A stretch of 64,000 nt of DNA from Caballeronia sordidicola (GCF_001544455.2 NZ_FCOC02000003.1:62001-126000); one strand, 5' to 3'; counted from the first letter of the stretch, positions 18,415 to 28,052 are shown. The notes: generated from the letters alone by a model not told the origin. Made by a program: numbers and translations.

Positions 18415-19245
18415 ATGCAGGCAGAAGATCCCACCGACGCCGACCGGTACCGCGCGCCCGCCCTGGATAAAGGGCTCGACATCCTCGAGTTGCTTGCCGA
18501 GCAGAAGGATGGATTGACGCGCGCCGAGATCACGAAGTCACTCGGGCGCAATGCGAGCGAGATGTATCGGATGCTCGAGCGGCTGGTCGCGCGGCAATAT
18601 GTAGTGCGCTCGCCCGCGGGCGACCGGTATTCGCTGAGCCTCAAGCTGTACGCGCTCGCACACCGCCATCCGCCGATGAACCGCCTGATCACCGAAGCCC
18701 TGCCGGTCATGCAGCGCTTCGCAGATCGGGCGGAGCAGTCGTGTCATCTCGCCACTTATGACCGGGGCAATCTGCTGGTGATCGCGCAGGTCGATGGACC
18801 GGGCACGTGGGGAATTTCTGTGCGGCTCGGTGCGCGTATCGGCTTGATCGATACTGGTTCGGGCCGCGTGACGCTGGCGTTCCAAAGCGCCGAACAGCGC
18901 GTGCACATGCTCGCCGAACACACACAAGTCAAAGGCGAAACCCCGCTGGATCCGGTCGCACTGGAGGGCGCGTACGCGAAGATCCGCGCGGACGGCTTCC
19001 TGCATAAGGAAAGCCAGCAGACGTTCGGCGTGATGGACGTGAGTTTCCCAGTGCTCGGACCGTCGGGTCAGGCCGTCGCGACGCTGACCTGCCCGTATCT
19101 CAGGCGTATCGACGAATACGTCGCGCCGCCGATAGATCAGGTGAGCGCCCTGCTAGGCGAAGCGGCCGCGGCGCTCTCGATGTATCGTGAACCCGAAGCC
19201 GGGATCGACGTCTTGCAGGACGCGCGGGATTCCAGCGCGGCTTGA
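18415..19245 (+). CDS. IclR-family transcriptional regulator
   Basis: 276 residues. The N-terminal winged helix (ALDKGLDILELLAEQKDGLTRAEITKSLGRNASEMYRMLERLVARQYV) is followed by the IclR effector domain (SCHLATYDRGNLLVIAQVDGPG, GLIDTGSGRVTLAF, VMDVSFPVLGPSGQAVATL). It is divergent from the UxaA-type/AKR/lactonase/FAH operon and is the likely local regulator; the effector would be a pathway sugar acid. Start chosen at MQAEDPTDADRY, where coding character begins and AAGG lies about 6 bases upstream. Confidence 0.88.
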   Translation: MQAEDPTDADRYRAPALDKGLDILELLAEQKDGLTRAEITKSLGRNASEMYRMLERLVARQYVVRSPAGDRYSLSLKLYALAHRHPPMNRLITEALPVMQRFADRAEQSCHLATYDRGNLLVIAQVDGPGTWGISVRLGARIGLIDTGSGRVTLAFQSAEQRVHMLAEHTQVKGETPLDPVALEGAYAKIRADGFLHKESQQTFGVMDVSFPVLGPSGQAVATLTCPYLRRIDEYVAPPIDQVSALLGEAAAALSMYREPEAGIDVLQDARDSSAA

Positions 19246-19341
19246 TCCGCAGCGGATCCAGGGCTTGATAGAATGGCGGCCCTCTCAAAAAGCGGCAGGT
19301 CGCTCAATGCGACTTTCCGCGTCTTTATTTACGCGAAGGCC

Positions 19342-19887
19342 ATGGCGAAACTTCTCTCCGATCCCGAATTCCAGCGCTTCTCCGAACTTCAGCAAAAGCA
19401 GTCCAGCTTCACGATCACGAGCGAAGAAGCCGATGAACTGCGCGACATCGTTGCCCGCGCGCAGAAAAAGCGTGATGACCGCGCGGCCGCAATGCAAAGC
19501 ATCGAAACCTTCATCCAGCAATTCGATATTGGCGCGGACGAACTCTTTACCGCCGATCAGATCGCCGATGCCGCCCGTAACTTCGGCCTGATTCCCGCAG
19601 CAAAGAAAGAACGCGTCATGCCGCCGCAACTGTCGTTCAACGGCAAGCCGTACCAATGGACAAGCCGCGCACTGCCCGACGACATTCGCGTGCCGTTGTT
19701 CGAAGCGTTCACGTCGGGGGCATCGGTCAAGCCGTTCATTGCAACGCCCAAGGACACAACCCGGTGCGCCGCGACCATTGCGCGCCTGGAACGCGAGACC
19801 GGCAGCGTTTATGCGGATGCATGGCTTGAGGAACTGGCTGTGTCGCGTGCGCAAGTCGATGAAGCCCTCGCCAAGCTCGCGGCCTGA
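19342..19887 (+). CDS. Hypothetical protein with coiled-coil N-terminus
   Basis: 181 residues, no family recognised. Residues about 10-60 are rich in Gln/Glu/Lys/Asp and helical (QQKQSSFTITSEEADELRDIVARAQKKRDDR). A Trp-containing segment (PQLSFNGKPYQWTSRALPDDIRVPLFEAFTSG) is followed by a helical end. The organisation, coiled-coil plus short basic module, is loosely like nucleoid-associated proteins, but the H-NS signature is absent. The start at MAKLLSDPEF is preferred over 19273 for its match to coding character. It is probably transcribed alone, convergent with the acetyltransferase gene. Confidence 0.65.
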   Translation: MAKLLSDPEFQRFSELQQKQSSFTITSEEADELRDIVARAQKKRDDRAAAMQSIETFIQQFDIGADELFTADQIADAARNFGLIPAAKKERVMPPQLSFNGKPYQWTSRALPDDIRVPLFEAFTSGASVKPFIATPKDTTRCAATIARLERETGSVYADAWLEELAVSRAQVDEALAKLAA

Positions 19888-19900
19888 ATATTAAAAGCAT

Positions 19901-22282
19901 TCATGGTGGCGTTGCTTCGGGCTCAGCGAGCCGCATGCGAAAAGCCACCACGCCCGGATCGTCCGTCGACGAAACCTGGAAACCACAGCGGCGCGCGAGC
20001 GTGATCATTCCGGTGTTCTCGCGCAGCGCCTCGCCGGTAAGCCACCGTGTCCCGCGCGACTTGCAATACGCAATGATCCGCGACAGCAGCAACATGCCCA
20101 GACGACGGCCTTTCTGATCGGAGCGCACCGCTACCGCGAACTCGGCCGTCTCGTTGTCCGGGTCGGCTATCGCGCGGGCCACACCCAATGTCTCCATTGC
20201 GTCGCTCTCACCCGTGACCGCGATGAACGCCATCTCCCGGTCGTAATCGATTTGCGTCATTCGCGCCAGTTGCGTGTGATCGAAACTGCGCACCGAACTG
20301 AAAAAACGCAGGCGCAAATCCTCCGGTGTCATTGCCGCCACAAAAGCGCTGTGAGCGGCTTCGTCGTCGGGACGGATCGGACGTAGGGTCACCTGCAAGC
20401 CATTCCAGTCGAGCATTTCTTCGAGCCTGCGCGGATACGGCTGGATGGCCAGCGGCGTACGGTGCGCGGCCAGCGTCAGATGCGGCTCGTACACGACTAC
20501 AGCCTGGCGCGTGACCTGCACCGTCAGACGCAATGCAACGATCTGCTCGATCTCGCACACCGCATTCGACAAAGCCGTCAATGCGGTCAGCAAGCTCTCG
20601 GCTGGCAGTTCGCGCGCCCGGGGAGAACGCATCACGAGGTCACGTGCCAGCACGGGGTTCAGCGGCGGAAAAGCGAACTCGTGAAGCGAGTCCGGCAAAC
20701 CAAGCGCGCCCGCCGCCCTGAACTCGAACACCGGACCGAATATACGGTGATTAAGCAACCGGACTTCGATTTCGATGGCTTCGTCGCTGCGCGGTCCCGG
20801 CGGCCCTGCCTTCACAATAATCCCGAACTGCCCGAGGATCCGCGACGCGCGCTCGCCCTGCAGTTCGGCAATACCCGCGCTCAACGCGGCCGCGACCTGA
20901 GCCTGTGCGCTGTCGAGCGCCCCCGCCGCCTGGGGTAGGGGTCCGTCGGGCGTCTGCATCAGCAGCTCACGGCCCTGACGATAGTCGACCAGCCGGGCGA
21001 AACCCCGCGCGAGCCGCTGGGGCGTGGTATGAACCGGGATGCCTTGAGCATGCAACGCATCGCGCGTGGTTTCGTCGACACAACCAAAAAAGCATGCGAG
21101 CAGTCCGCGATACGCATGGTTTTTCTGCGCGATCATGGTACGCGCGACCTCGGCAACAGGCGCTGCGTGCGTTGGCGCGTGGACCACGAACGCAGTCTCC
21201 GTTTCGCGATGCGGCGCAAGCGCTTCGAGCGCTGCGCCAAAGTCGGCGGCAGTGGCCGCGTCGCCCAGCTGCAGCGGATTGCCAAGTTGCGCACGTGGCA
21301 ATGCCATGGCGACGGATTTGCGCGCCGCGTCCGGCCACAGCGCGAGTGCGTCACCGGCGGCGGCGAATGCATCGGCCGCGAGCGCGGCTACGCCTCGGTC
21401 ACTCGTGATCACGGTTGCACGATCGCTCGCCGCCACGCGGCCAACGCCGAGCGTTTCGATTTCATCCAGCAGGTCGTCGAGAGAGTCGACGCGTACCAGA
21501 CCCGCGCGCCGGAACGCGGCGCTGTAGAGCGCATCGAACGGATCGTCATGTCCAGTTCGCAGAACCAGCACGGGCTTGTTGCGCGCCGCAGCCCGCGCCG
21601 CGGACATGAACTTGCGCGCCATGCGCACCGATTCGACAGCAAGCAGAACCGCGCGCGTACGCGCGTCGCTTGCAAGGAAATCGAGGGTATCTCCAACGTC
21701 GACGTCCGCTTCGTCACCCAGCGCCACCACCCGCGAGAAACCAAGACCGCGTGCATTTGCCCATCCCAATACACCATTGGTCAATGCGTTCGACGCCGAT
21801 ACCCACGCCACGCCGCCTGCCGCAACAACACATGACGGTGCGCCCAGCACGGCGCCCGACGCGGGGGTCATCACGCCCAGGCTCGCGGGGCCGACAACAC
21901 GCAACAAGAAAGGCCGCGCAGCGGCAAGTGTCCGGCTGGTCCAGTTATCGACCGGCCGGTCCCGTCTTTCATCCGACTCACCAACAATCACAACTGCCCG
22001 GGTGCCGCGGTCGCCAAGTTGTTGGACAATTTCCGGCCACGTGGCTGGCGGCGTGCACAGCACCGCCACCGTAGGGTCAGCGGGCAAATCCTGAATGCGG
22101 GCATAAACCGCGGTTTCACCGAGCTGGCGATGCTTCGGGTTCACCGGCCAGATCGCGCCCGCATATCTCGTGCTGTTGAGACGCGACCACACCATTTCGC
22201 CGATACTCCCCGCGCGCAGCGATGCGCCGATCACGGCGATCGACTTCGGATCGAATAGCGCGTCAAGATTGCGGACGGTCAT
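19901..22282 (-). CDS. Pat/PatZ-like protein: acetyl-CoA synthetase (NDP-forming)-type domains fused to GNAT acetyltransferase
   Basis: 793 residues. The CoA-binding domain is at the N-terminus (FDPKSIAVIGASLRAGSIG), followed by the two succinyl-CoA-ligase-like domains. Then comes a shortened ATP-grasp-like segment, and a GNAT domain occupies the last about 160 residues (LQVTLRPIRPDDEAAHSAFVAAMTPEDLRLRFF ... RRLGMLLLSRIIAYCKSRG). Homologues acetylate lysines, notably of acetyl-CoA synthetase. The ATP-grasp part jumps from GIIVKAGPPGP to FGPVFEFRAAGALG, so roughly 70-80 residues usual between these motifs are absent. The start is set by a perfect AGGAGG upstream. Confidence 0.87.
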   Translation of the reverse strand: MTVRNLDALFDPKSIAVIGASLRAGSIGEMVWSRLNSTRYAGAIWPVNPKHRQLGETAVYARIQDLPADPTVAVLCTPPATWPEIVQQLGDRGTRAVVIVGESDERRDRPVDNWTSRTLAAARPFLLRVVGPASLGVMTPASGAVLGAPSCVVAAGGVAWVSASNALTNGVLGWANARGLGFSRVVALGDEADVDVGDTLDFLASDARTRAVLLAVESVRMARKFMSAARAAARNKPVLVLRTGHDDPFDALYSAAFRRAGLVRVDSLDDLLDEIETLGVGRVAASDRATVITSDRGVAALAADAFAAAGDALALWPDAARKSVAMALPRAQLGNPLQLGDAATAADFGAALEALAPHRETETAFVVHAPTHAAPVAEVARTMIAQKNHAYRGLLACFFGCVDETTRDALHAQGIPVHTTPQRLARGFARLVDYRQGRELLMQTPDGPLPQAAGALDSAQAQVAAALSAGIAELQGERASRILGQFGIIVKAGPPGPRSDEAIEIEVRLLNHRIFGPVFEFRAAGALGLPDSLHEFAFPPLNPVLARDLVMRSPRARELPAESLLTALTALSNAVCEIEQIVALRLTVQVTRQAVVVYEPHLTLAAHRTPLAIQPYPRRLEEMLDWNGLQVTLRPIRPDDEAAHSAFVAAMTPEDLRLRFFSSVRSFDHTQLARMTQIDYDREMAFIAVTGESDAMETLGVARAIADPDNETAEFAVAVRSDQKGRRLGMLLLSRIIAYCKSRGTRWLTGEALRENTGMITLARRCGFQVSSTDDPGVVAFRMRLAEPEATPP

Positions 22283-22566
22283 GCGGCCTCCTGGAATACG
22301 ATCTATCCAGCATAGGCGATTCAGGCGGCGGCAACTACTGACCAAATGGCCTAGTCCCCGCCTTTTTCATCACGGGTTCTTAGCTTTGGTGACGACCGTT
22401 TATGACAATTCGTGCTGACCTGACGTTAGCCAAAAGGTCTATTGTTTCACACCCGGAATCAGGGTAATTTTATCGAACGCGGGACGATGACTTCGGTTCC
22501 CAATCAGGAAGACGCGAGCATCCGGCCAATAAGAACAATCAGGGAGACTGGCAGTAAGGAATCACT

Positions 22567-23442
22567 ATGCGACACCTTCCATCATTGATTGCGTTACGTT
22601 TCTTTGAAGAGACGGCGCGTCATTTAAGTTTTAACCGTGCAGCGCGAGCGCTGTGCGTCACGCAGGGAGCCGTAAGCCGGCAAATCCGGTTGCTGGAGGA
22701 ATCGCTGGGCGTGAAGCTTTTTGAGCGCGACCACAAGGGAATCAGACTGACGCCGGCTGGCGTGCTGTTGATGCCGTCGGTAACAGAGGCATTCGACGTC
22801 ATCGAACGGGGGACGCGGCATTTGACAGGCGCTGTCGAGCGCAGGCGCCTGGTTGTATCGCTGCCGCCCACGTTTGCAACACAATGGTTTTCTTCGCGGC
22901 TGGGCGCACTGGCAGAGCAGCTTCCGGACGTGGATTTATCGATACGCACGCAAGATAGTGGCGATTGTCATTGCTGCGTCCGGTTCGGGCGCGAGCCGTC
23001 ACGGGAGTCGGCCGCTGAAGGCGGCTCTGAGCTTTTGCTGATGGAAAAGCACGCGCTGGTTGGCGCGCCTGAGTTTGCCGGCATGCCCGTCGAGCGCCTG
23101 TTGGATGAATTGCCCGCACTACACGTGCTGCACGAAGACGTCCGGTTGAAGCTGTGGCCGAACTGGCTGGCCAAAGCAGGGATGCCGGCGCGCTATGCGG
23201 ACAACGGCATCGAATTCTCGAATTTGCAGCAAGCCATTCATGCTGCACGGCGTGGTGTGGGACTCGCGGTCGTGGACCTGAACATGATTGACGACGAACT
23301 GGCCGAAGGCGCGCTCGTGAGAATGTCCGAGGTAGAGATTGTCGGACCGTTTGGATATTGGCTTGATGTGCCGGAAGCGCATCGCGAAGCTGAAACAGTG
23401 AGTGCGTTTGCAGCGTGGTTGCGTAATGAAGCAAATGAATGA
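22567..23442 (+). CDS. LysR-family transcriptional regulator (GcvA-like)
   Basis: 291 residues. The N-terminal winged HTH is typical of the GcvA/AmpR branch (MRHLPSLIALRFFEETARHLSFNRAARALCVTQGAVSRQIRLLEESLGVKLFERDHKGIRLTPAG). The effector domain follows and is Cys-rich around DSGDCHCCVRFG. AAGGAATC lies upstream of the ATG. Its neighbours are divergent (acetyltransferase) and convergent (usher), so its target is not obvious; genes across the 284-bp gap are one option. Confidence 0.9.
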   Translation: MRHLPSLIALRFFEETARHLSFNRAARALCVTQGAVSRQIRLLEESLGVKLFERDHKGIRLTPAGVLLMPSVTEAFDVIERGTRHLTGAVERRRLVVSLPPTFATQWFSSRLGALAEQLPDVDLSIRTQDSGDCHCCVRFGREPSRESAAEGGSELLLMEKHALVGAPEFAGMPVERLLDELPALHVLHEDVRLKLWPNWLAKAGMPARYADNGIEFSNLQQAIHAARRGVGLAVVDLNMIDDELAEGALVRMSEVEIVGPFGYWLDVPEAHREAETVSAFAAWLRNEANE

Positions 23443-23527
23443 AGCAAGCGAATGAAACAAGCCATCGCCTAGCCAGATGGCGATGCATCGGGCCGGAACG
23501 TTGCATACTTCAACTGCCGCTTTTTTT

Positions 23528-26215
23528 TCAGCGCACGGCAGTTGTTCGCGCCTTTGCAGGAACGCCGTTCGCTTGCATTTCAACCCCGGGTACACAGTGC
23601 GACTGCACCGATAAATACCCGGGGTTATATGCCTTTGGGTCTTTTTTCGGCAATGTATAGCTGATCCGGCATTGCTCGACAGGGCCGCTGCCCCACTTCA
23701 CTGTAAGCGCGCCCTGTTCTTCAAGACCTCGTGCAAAAACTCTGCTGTCCTGACCAACTACGCCCACCATCTTTCCTTGTTCGTCTTCCACACTCGCTCC
23801 AAATGGTAACGTTCCACCACCCAGTTTCGGCGCCTGAATCAGCGCTGCCCGGCCGCTCACCGTCTCATATTTCATCATCACTATAGAGCCTGCGCGCGGC
23901 GCGACCTGTGCCGATGTCGATTTAAATTCGACATCGGTAGATGTACCTTTGGGATCGAGATCGACTGTGTTCATACTGTACGGCGACAGGTACGGAATCA
24001 CCGCATATCCATGCGAGTCGACCTTGGTTCCCGGCGCATTCGTGACGTTTGCGCCAGCGGCGGCGGGCGCATCCACAACGCCAAATGTGTCGCCGACTGT
24101 TTGCGAGAACGTCACGCCGCCCGGGTGCGCGACAACCGAACCCTGAACGCCCGCCGATACCTGGCGTGTTCCGCCGCCACCGCTCGCGGATGCGTTAAAC
24201 GTAGCGTATGGCGCGCGGTAAGTCGCGCTCACGCCGGCATTGCCATTGTTTGCAGAACTGCCGCCGGCGTTATACGTGCCATAACCGTTGTAGGAAAACT
24301 GGTTCGTATCGCCCAGCGAACCGCTCACGTTTGCCTGCATGTTTGTCGCGCCATCGGAGTTGTGCGAAGCGTTTGTGGTCAACAGAGGCGCGTGTGCCGC
24401 GTGCCCGAGCGGGATGGTCGTGCTCAGCAGGAATTCATTCGATAACTGGCCGTCCATGGTCCGCGTGCGGCCGGCCGTCAGGCTGTAGGTCCCATATTTG
24501 AATGCGTTGGTATATCCGGCCTGAAACAGTGTGTCGGTGCCGCCGCGATTCCAGTAGTTCTGCGAAGAGCCCGTGATGAACATGGTGCCGTGTTCGCCGA
24601 GCTTCTGGTTCACCGAGACCTGCATGCGATTGCGCTGCCGGTAAATCGAATCGATGTCGCCACCATGCTCCGAGATATCGCGAATGGACGCAGCGTCGCT
24701 CAGGTTCAGATATCCCGCCGACGAGAACCGGTAGGCCGCTACGGAAACGTTTGTATCGGTGGCTGCAACGAACTTGCTGTAGCCAATGCGCAAGCTCGTA
24801 CCGCGCATTGACTGAGCGTTCGGCACGCTGGTGGCGGCGCCGGTAATGTCCATCGAAAAGGCGCCAAAGCCGGTATTCAACGCGCCGCCGAAATTCACGG
24901 CGCCGTAGCCGCTCGATGCCACCGCGCCGCCGTAGGCGGTGACTGTGTTCGTCAGGCCGCGTTGAAGCGTGAACTGGGCGAAAGCGGGTTTTGAATCGAG
25001 GGAATCGTTACGCAACTGGCCAGCCGTGGCGCTAAAACGCGTAACGCCGGGGCGCAGCAATTGCGCGACCGACGCGAACGGCACCGTGAACTCTTTGCTG
25101 CGACCGTCGGCTTCGGTTACGGTCACAACCAGATCGCCGCCGTAGCCAGTTGAATACAGGTCGTTGATCTCGAACGGCCCGGGAGCAACGTTGGTTTCTT
25201 CCAGTACCTGGCCGTTTTGCCGAATCGTGACGCGTGCATTCGTTTCTGCGACGCCGCGCACGACAGGCGCATAGCCGCGCATGGAATCGGGCAGCATGCG
25301 GTCGTCAGTGGCAAGTTGCGCACCGCGAAATGACACGCTGTCGAAGATTTCGCCAGTCGTGCTCGAATCACCGAGCGTCAGTTGAGCGCCCAGCTTTTCG
25401 ACGTCGTGCTGCGCGTAGGTCGCGATATTGTCGAATTGCGTGCGCTGGCCCGTTCCCGACGATACCGACGATTGATGACGGATATGCCATGAGCCCAGAT
25501 TCAGGCCGGCATTGAGGCCAAGATAGCTTTGTGTCGAACCGGGGCCCGAGCCGTCCGTTCTGAAGGTGTTCGCGTTATAGCTCACGAACCCGCCGTTGAC
25601 ACCCTTGTCCCATTGTTCGGGCGGCACGTAACCTCGCGCCGCGTTGCGCATGAATGCTTGCGGCAAGCTCAGTTCGAGTGTCTGCTGGGCAAAATCGAAG
25701 TCGACTGTCGCGCCGGGCACGAGCGTGCCGATCTCTTCGCACGTGCTGGCATCGGATGCCGATGCAGACGTCGATGCCGATGTCGATGCGGTGCGCCCGC
25801 TGGCAGCATCGGCTTTAGCCAAATCGACACCCGCGCGCTGCAACAACGCCCGACTGAAACACGGCTTGGCGCCAGATGCGCCGCCTTTGGAAACAAAACG
25901 AATATCTTCCCGGCTCAGGCGCGCGCCATTCACGAACAAGTCGACCGAATACGTTCCCGGCGAAACCGCGTTGCCACGCGTGAAGCGGCTGGTATCGATC
26001 GCGGTGCCCCCTTCCTCGCGCAGGTAGGTGTTATCGAAGCTCACTTCGGCCGCGACGCTCGTTTTGCCTTGACCCGATCCCGTTTCATCCGCTGCAGCAT
26101 GGGGGATCGCAGCACATGCCATCATCGAAAAGGCAATAGCAGCGAGAGGCTTCAGGCGCAAGCGGAACGAGTCCTGATTTTGACCAGGGGCAAGATAGTG
26201 AGCAGCTTGTTTCAT
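23528..26215 (-). CDS. fimD: Outer-membrane fimbrial usher (FimD/PapC family)
   Basis: 895 residues. A signal peptide (ends PHAAA|DE) is followed by the N-terminal chaperone-binding domain (VSFDNTYLR...DLFVNGARLSREDIRFV), the 24-strand pore with plug, and C-terminal domains ending in FGASVEDEQGKMVGVVGQDSRVFARGL. It secretes and assembles pilins handed over by the periplasmic chaperone. An unusual Ser/Thr/Ala run (ASTSASTSASASDAST, DNA 25746-25805) is inserted in the N-terminal domain. Start 26215 is set by the signal peptide; an ATG 12 codons upstream is also open. Last gene of a fimA-chaperone-usher unit. Confidence 0.93.
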   Translation of the reverse strand: MKQAAHYLAPGQNQDSFRLRLKPLAAIAFSMMACAAIPHAAADETGSGQGKTSVAAEVSFDNTYLREEGGTAIDTSRFTRGNAVSPGTYSVDLFVNGARLSREDIRFVSKGGASGAKPCFSRALLQRAGVDLAKADAASGRTASTSASTSASASDASTCEEIGTLVPGATVDFDFAQQTLELSLPQAFMRNAARGYVPPEQWDKGVNGGFVSYNANTFRTDGSGPGSTQSYLGLNAGLNLGSWHIRHQSSVSSGTGQRTQFDNIATYAQHDVEKLGAQLTLGDSSTTGEIFDSVSFRGAQLATDDRMLPDSMRGYAPVVRGVAETNARVTIRQNGQVLEETNVAPGPFEINDLYSTGYGGDLVVTVTEADGRSKEFTVPFASVAQLLRPGVTRFSATAGQLRNDSLDSKPAFAQFTLQRGLTNTVTAYGGAVASSGYGAVNFGGALNTGFGAFSMDITGAATSVPNAQSMRGTSLRIGYSKFVAATDTNVSVAAYRFSSAGYLNLSDAASIRDISEHGGDIDSIYRQRNRMQVSVNQKLGEHGTMFITGSSQNYWNRGGTDTLFQAGYTNAFKYGTYSLTAGRTRTMDGQLSNEFLLSTTIPLGHAAHAPLLTTNASHNSDGATNMQANVSGSLGDTNQFSYNGYGTYNAGGSSANNGNAGVSATYRAPYATFNASASGGGGTRQVSAGVQGSVVAHPGGVTFSQTVGDTFGVVDAPAAAGANVTNAPGTKVDSHGYAVIPYLSPYSMNTVDLDPKGTSTDVEFKSTSAQVAPRAGSIVMMKYETVSGRAALIQAPKLGGGTLPFGASVEDEQGKMVGVVGQDSRVFARGLEEQGALTVKWGSGPVEQCRISYTLPKKDPKAYNPGYLSVQSHCVPGVEMQANGVPAKARTTAVR
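25746..25805. repeat. Short imperfect tandem repeat (GATGCCGATG-like units) within the usher gene
   Basis: About 60 bp of imperfect 6- to 12-base units (GATGCCGATGCAGACGTCGA-type) encodes the Ser/Thr/Ala/Asp run in the usher N-terminal domain. Such repeats can change length by slippage. The units are multiples of three, so changes would keep the frame. Confidence 0.6.
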
Positions 26216-26392
26216 GATTCGGCCTGCGTGATTCGATCTATCGGTCTGCATGGACGCGACTTGACCAGCGGGCTGTGCGGACAGACCGTTCGGTAAAACG
26301 CGTGATTGTTTTATTGAAGAAGGCGTCGGCCAGGTAATGCCCGCAACGCCTTCGATTAACCTTGATCGGGACGCCCCGCTGAGGGCGACGCC

Positions 26393-27136
26393 TTATGGAG
26401 CGAGCGGTGCGTCGAGCGGCACGGCGCCGCCGAAGTCGCTAATGCTGGAAAACTTGACGTGCGCATTAGCTGGCGCTGTCTTCAAATTCTTGATTGGAAA
26501 CTGCGCGCTTCCACGTGGCTCGACCATTCCGCCTACGTCATTGGTGTAGGTCTGACCGGCGCCCATCACTTCGATTCTGCTGAACGACACGTAATAGGCA
26601 GTCGGGTTGGTCGCCTTCACCTCGTAGCCTTTGTTGTCGGCCGCGGGTACGAGTTTCCATGTCACTTTTGCAGGAGCGTCGTCTGCGGTTCCGGGCAAGC
26701 CCTTCGGACGCGCAAACACCTTGATTCGAGTCCGGAACGCGAACTGCAGCGTGTTGACATCGGAGTCCTTGGCGACCTTGGGCGGTACATCGAGCACGTT
26801 TAGCCAAAACACGGATTCGCGGTCCTGGGGCAGTGCATCACCCGTGTACATCATGCGCAGCGTTTGGGACTTGCCCCCGTCCATGCGAAAGATCGGCGGC
26901 GTCAGCACAAAGGGGGCACTTGCCTCGCCAGGCTTTGCGGCCGCGTTGCCTTGGTCCATCCATACCTGCACCAACGATGGATCGGTGCGGTCATTGGTCA
27001 ACTTGACCGTCACCTCACGATTCTCAAGGGGATACACCACGCGTGTTCCGCCGACTGTCACGCTCGCGCCCGCGCTCCCGGCAAGCAAGGCCGCGACCAC
27101 GCCCAAACCACATGCGATTTGCCTGATGGACTTCAT
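26393..27136 (-). CDS. fimC: Periplasmic pilus chaperone (FimC/PapD family)
   Basis: 247 residues. A signal peptide (ends AGA|SV) precedes the two-domain immunoglobulin-like chaperone fold, with TRVVYPLENREVTVKLTND, FVLTPPIFRMDGGKSQTLRMMYTGDALPQDRESVFWLNVLDVPP (the signature loop), and the C-terminal domain. The conserved basic residues (R in TRVVYP, K in GKSQTLR) bind the C-terminus of pilins. It lies between fimA and the usher gene on the same strand; a hairpin separates it from fimA. Confidence 0.93.
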   Translation of the reverse strand: MKSIRQIACGLGVVAALLAGSAGASVTVGGTRVVYPLENREVTVKLTNDRTDPSLVQVWMDQGNAAAKPGEASAPFVLTPPIFRMDGGKSQTLRMMYTGDALPQDRESVFWLNVLDVPPKVAKDSDVNTLQFAFRTRIKVFARPKGLPGTADDAPAKVTWKLVPAADNKGYEVKATNPTAYYVSFSRIEVMGAGQTYTNDVGGMVEPRGSAQFPIKNLKTAPANAHVKFSSISDFGGAVPLDAPLAP

Positions 27137-27183
27137 GATTGATGCATCTCCGTAAAAAACGTATCTCGAAAATTAGGAAAAAA

Positions 27184-27211
27184 ACAGGCATCCGCACCCG
27201 CAGATGCCTGT
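27184..27211 (-). terminator. Hairpin between fimA and chaperone gene (attenuating terminator)
   Basis: A 9-bp stem ACAGGCATC/GATGCCTGT with a 10-base loop is followed on the minus strand by a T run (27177-27183). It lies 10 bases after fimA, so part of the transcription would stop here. That gives more pilin than chaperone/usher mRNA, an arrangement common in pilus operons. Confidence 0.8.
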
Positions 27212-27220
27212 CAATTCGGC

Positions 27221-27781
27221 TTACTGATAATCGACGGTGTATTGGACCGACGTGTTGACCGGACCGGCCGTTGCCTTACCCGTTGCGTAGTACTCAGCGA
27301 AGTACTTGAGTTCAGCGTTGCCCGATACGATGGCCGTGCCATTGCCGGCCATATCGTTGTTTGCACCTGTGACAACGTTAATAGGCAGGCGCGACGCGTT
27401 CAGCAAGCGGACTTGCACGTTTTGGGCACCGGCAGGCGCTTGGTTGGTCAGGTAACCGGTCGTTTGGTCGATCGTCGGGCCATTTTCGAAACGAGCGACC
27501 GCCTTCGTTTCTGACAAGCAACCACTCAATACGAAGGTCAAATCCGTTGGGGAAGTTGTGCCGGCAGTTGCGCCCGCCGCACTCAACGTGCTACCCGTTA
27601 CGGTCGGCAGCGTGACGTTCTTGTCAGCGGCACCGGCTGTTTTTCCATCGATTGAGCAAGTCGTGTCAGTCACTGCACCGGTAAACGTAATCGTGCCATC
27701 GGCGGCGTTTGCGCCGGTCGATGCCAAAGCGATGGTTGCGAGCGTTGCGGCAACGGCGACGGTGGAGATGAATGATTTCAT
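27221..27781 (-). CDS. fimA: Type 1 fimbrial major pilin
   Basis: 186 residues. The signal peptide ends ANA|AD. The pilin fold has the conserved Cys pair (TTCSID ... VLSGCLSE) and ends in the donor-strand/chaperone-binding motif SVQYTVDYQ with a penultimate Tyr. AGGAAA lies upstream of the ATG. It heads the fimA-fimC-fimD group. No tip adhesin or minor pilin gene is nearby, so this pilin probably builds a simple homopolymeric fibre. Confidence 0.92.
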   Translation of the reverse strand: MKSFISTVAVAATLATIALASTGANAADGTITFTGAVTDTTCSIDGKTAGAADKNVTLPTVTGSTLSAAGATAGTTSPTDLTFVLSGCLSETKAVARFENGPTIDQTTGYLTNQAPAGAQNVQVRLLNASRLPINVVTGANNDMAGNGTAIVSGNAELKYFAEYYATGKATAGPVNTSVQYTVDYQ

Positions 27782-28052
27782 GAAGTTTCCTAATAGAGAA
27801 ATTAACGAGTTTTGAACACTTGCGGCGCTTGGACTGCGAGTCCGGTTGATGCCGACCGCGCAGTGCGAGCCGCTTTTTTATCGTCTGATTTCGTGAGAGG
27901 CGATAAACCGGTTTGTCTGCGAGTGAATGAATCTTAAGGCTCGGCGCTTTGGGTTACCCTCGGAAATCTCCGAAAGAATTGAGACAAAAATAAGAATTCC
28001 TAATATTGAAACAGCGCAATTTCCAGGTGATACGGCGGCATCTTCAAACGAA
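27782..28052. promoter_or_regulatory. Upstream region of the fimbrial operon
   Basis: About 270 bp between fimA and the terminator of the MFS gene. It must contain the fimA promoter. I see no invertible element (no flanking inverted repeats of the phase-variation type) and no clear -10/-35 pair. Confidence 0.4.

Noticed and set aside
27782..28052. Possible invertible promoter of the fimbrial operon
   Set aside because: No pair of inverted repeats flanking the region and no adjacent fim-type recombinase gene.
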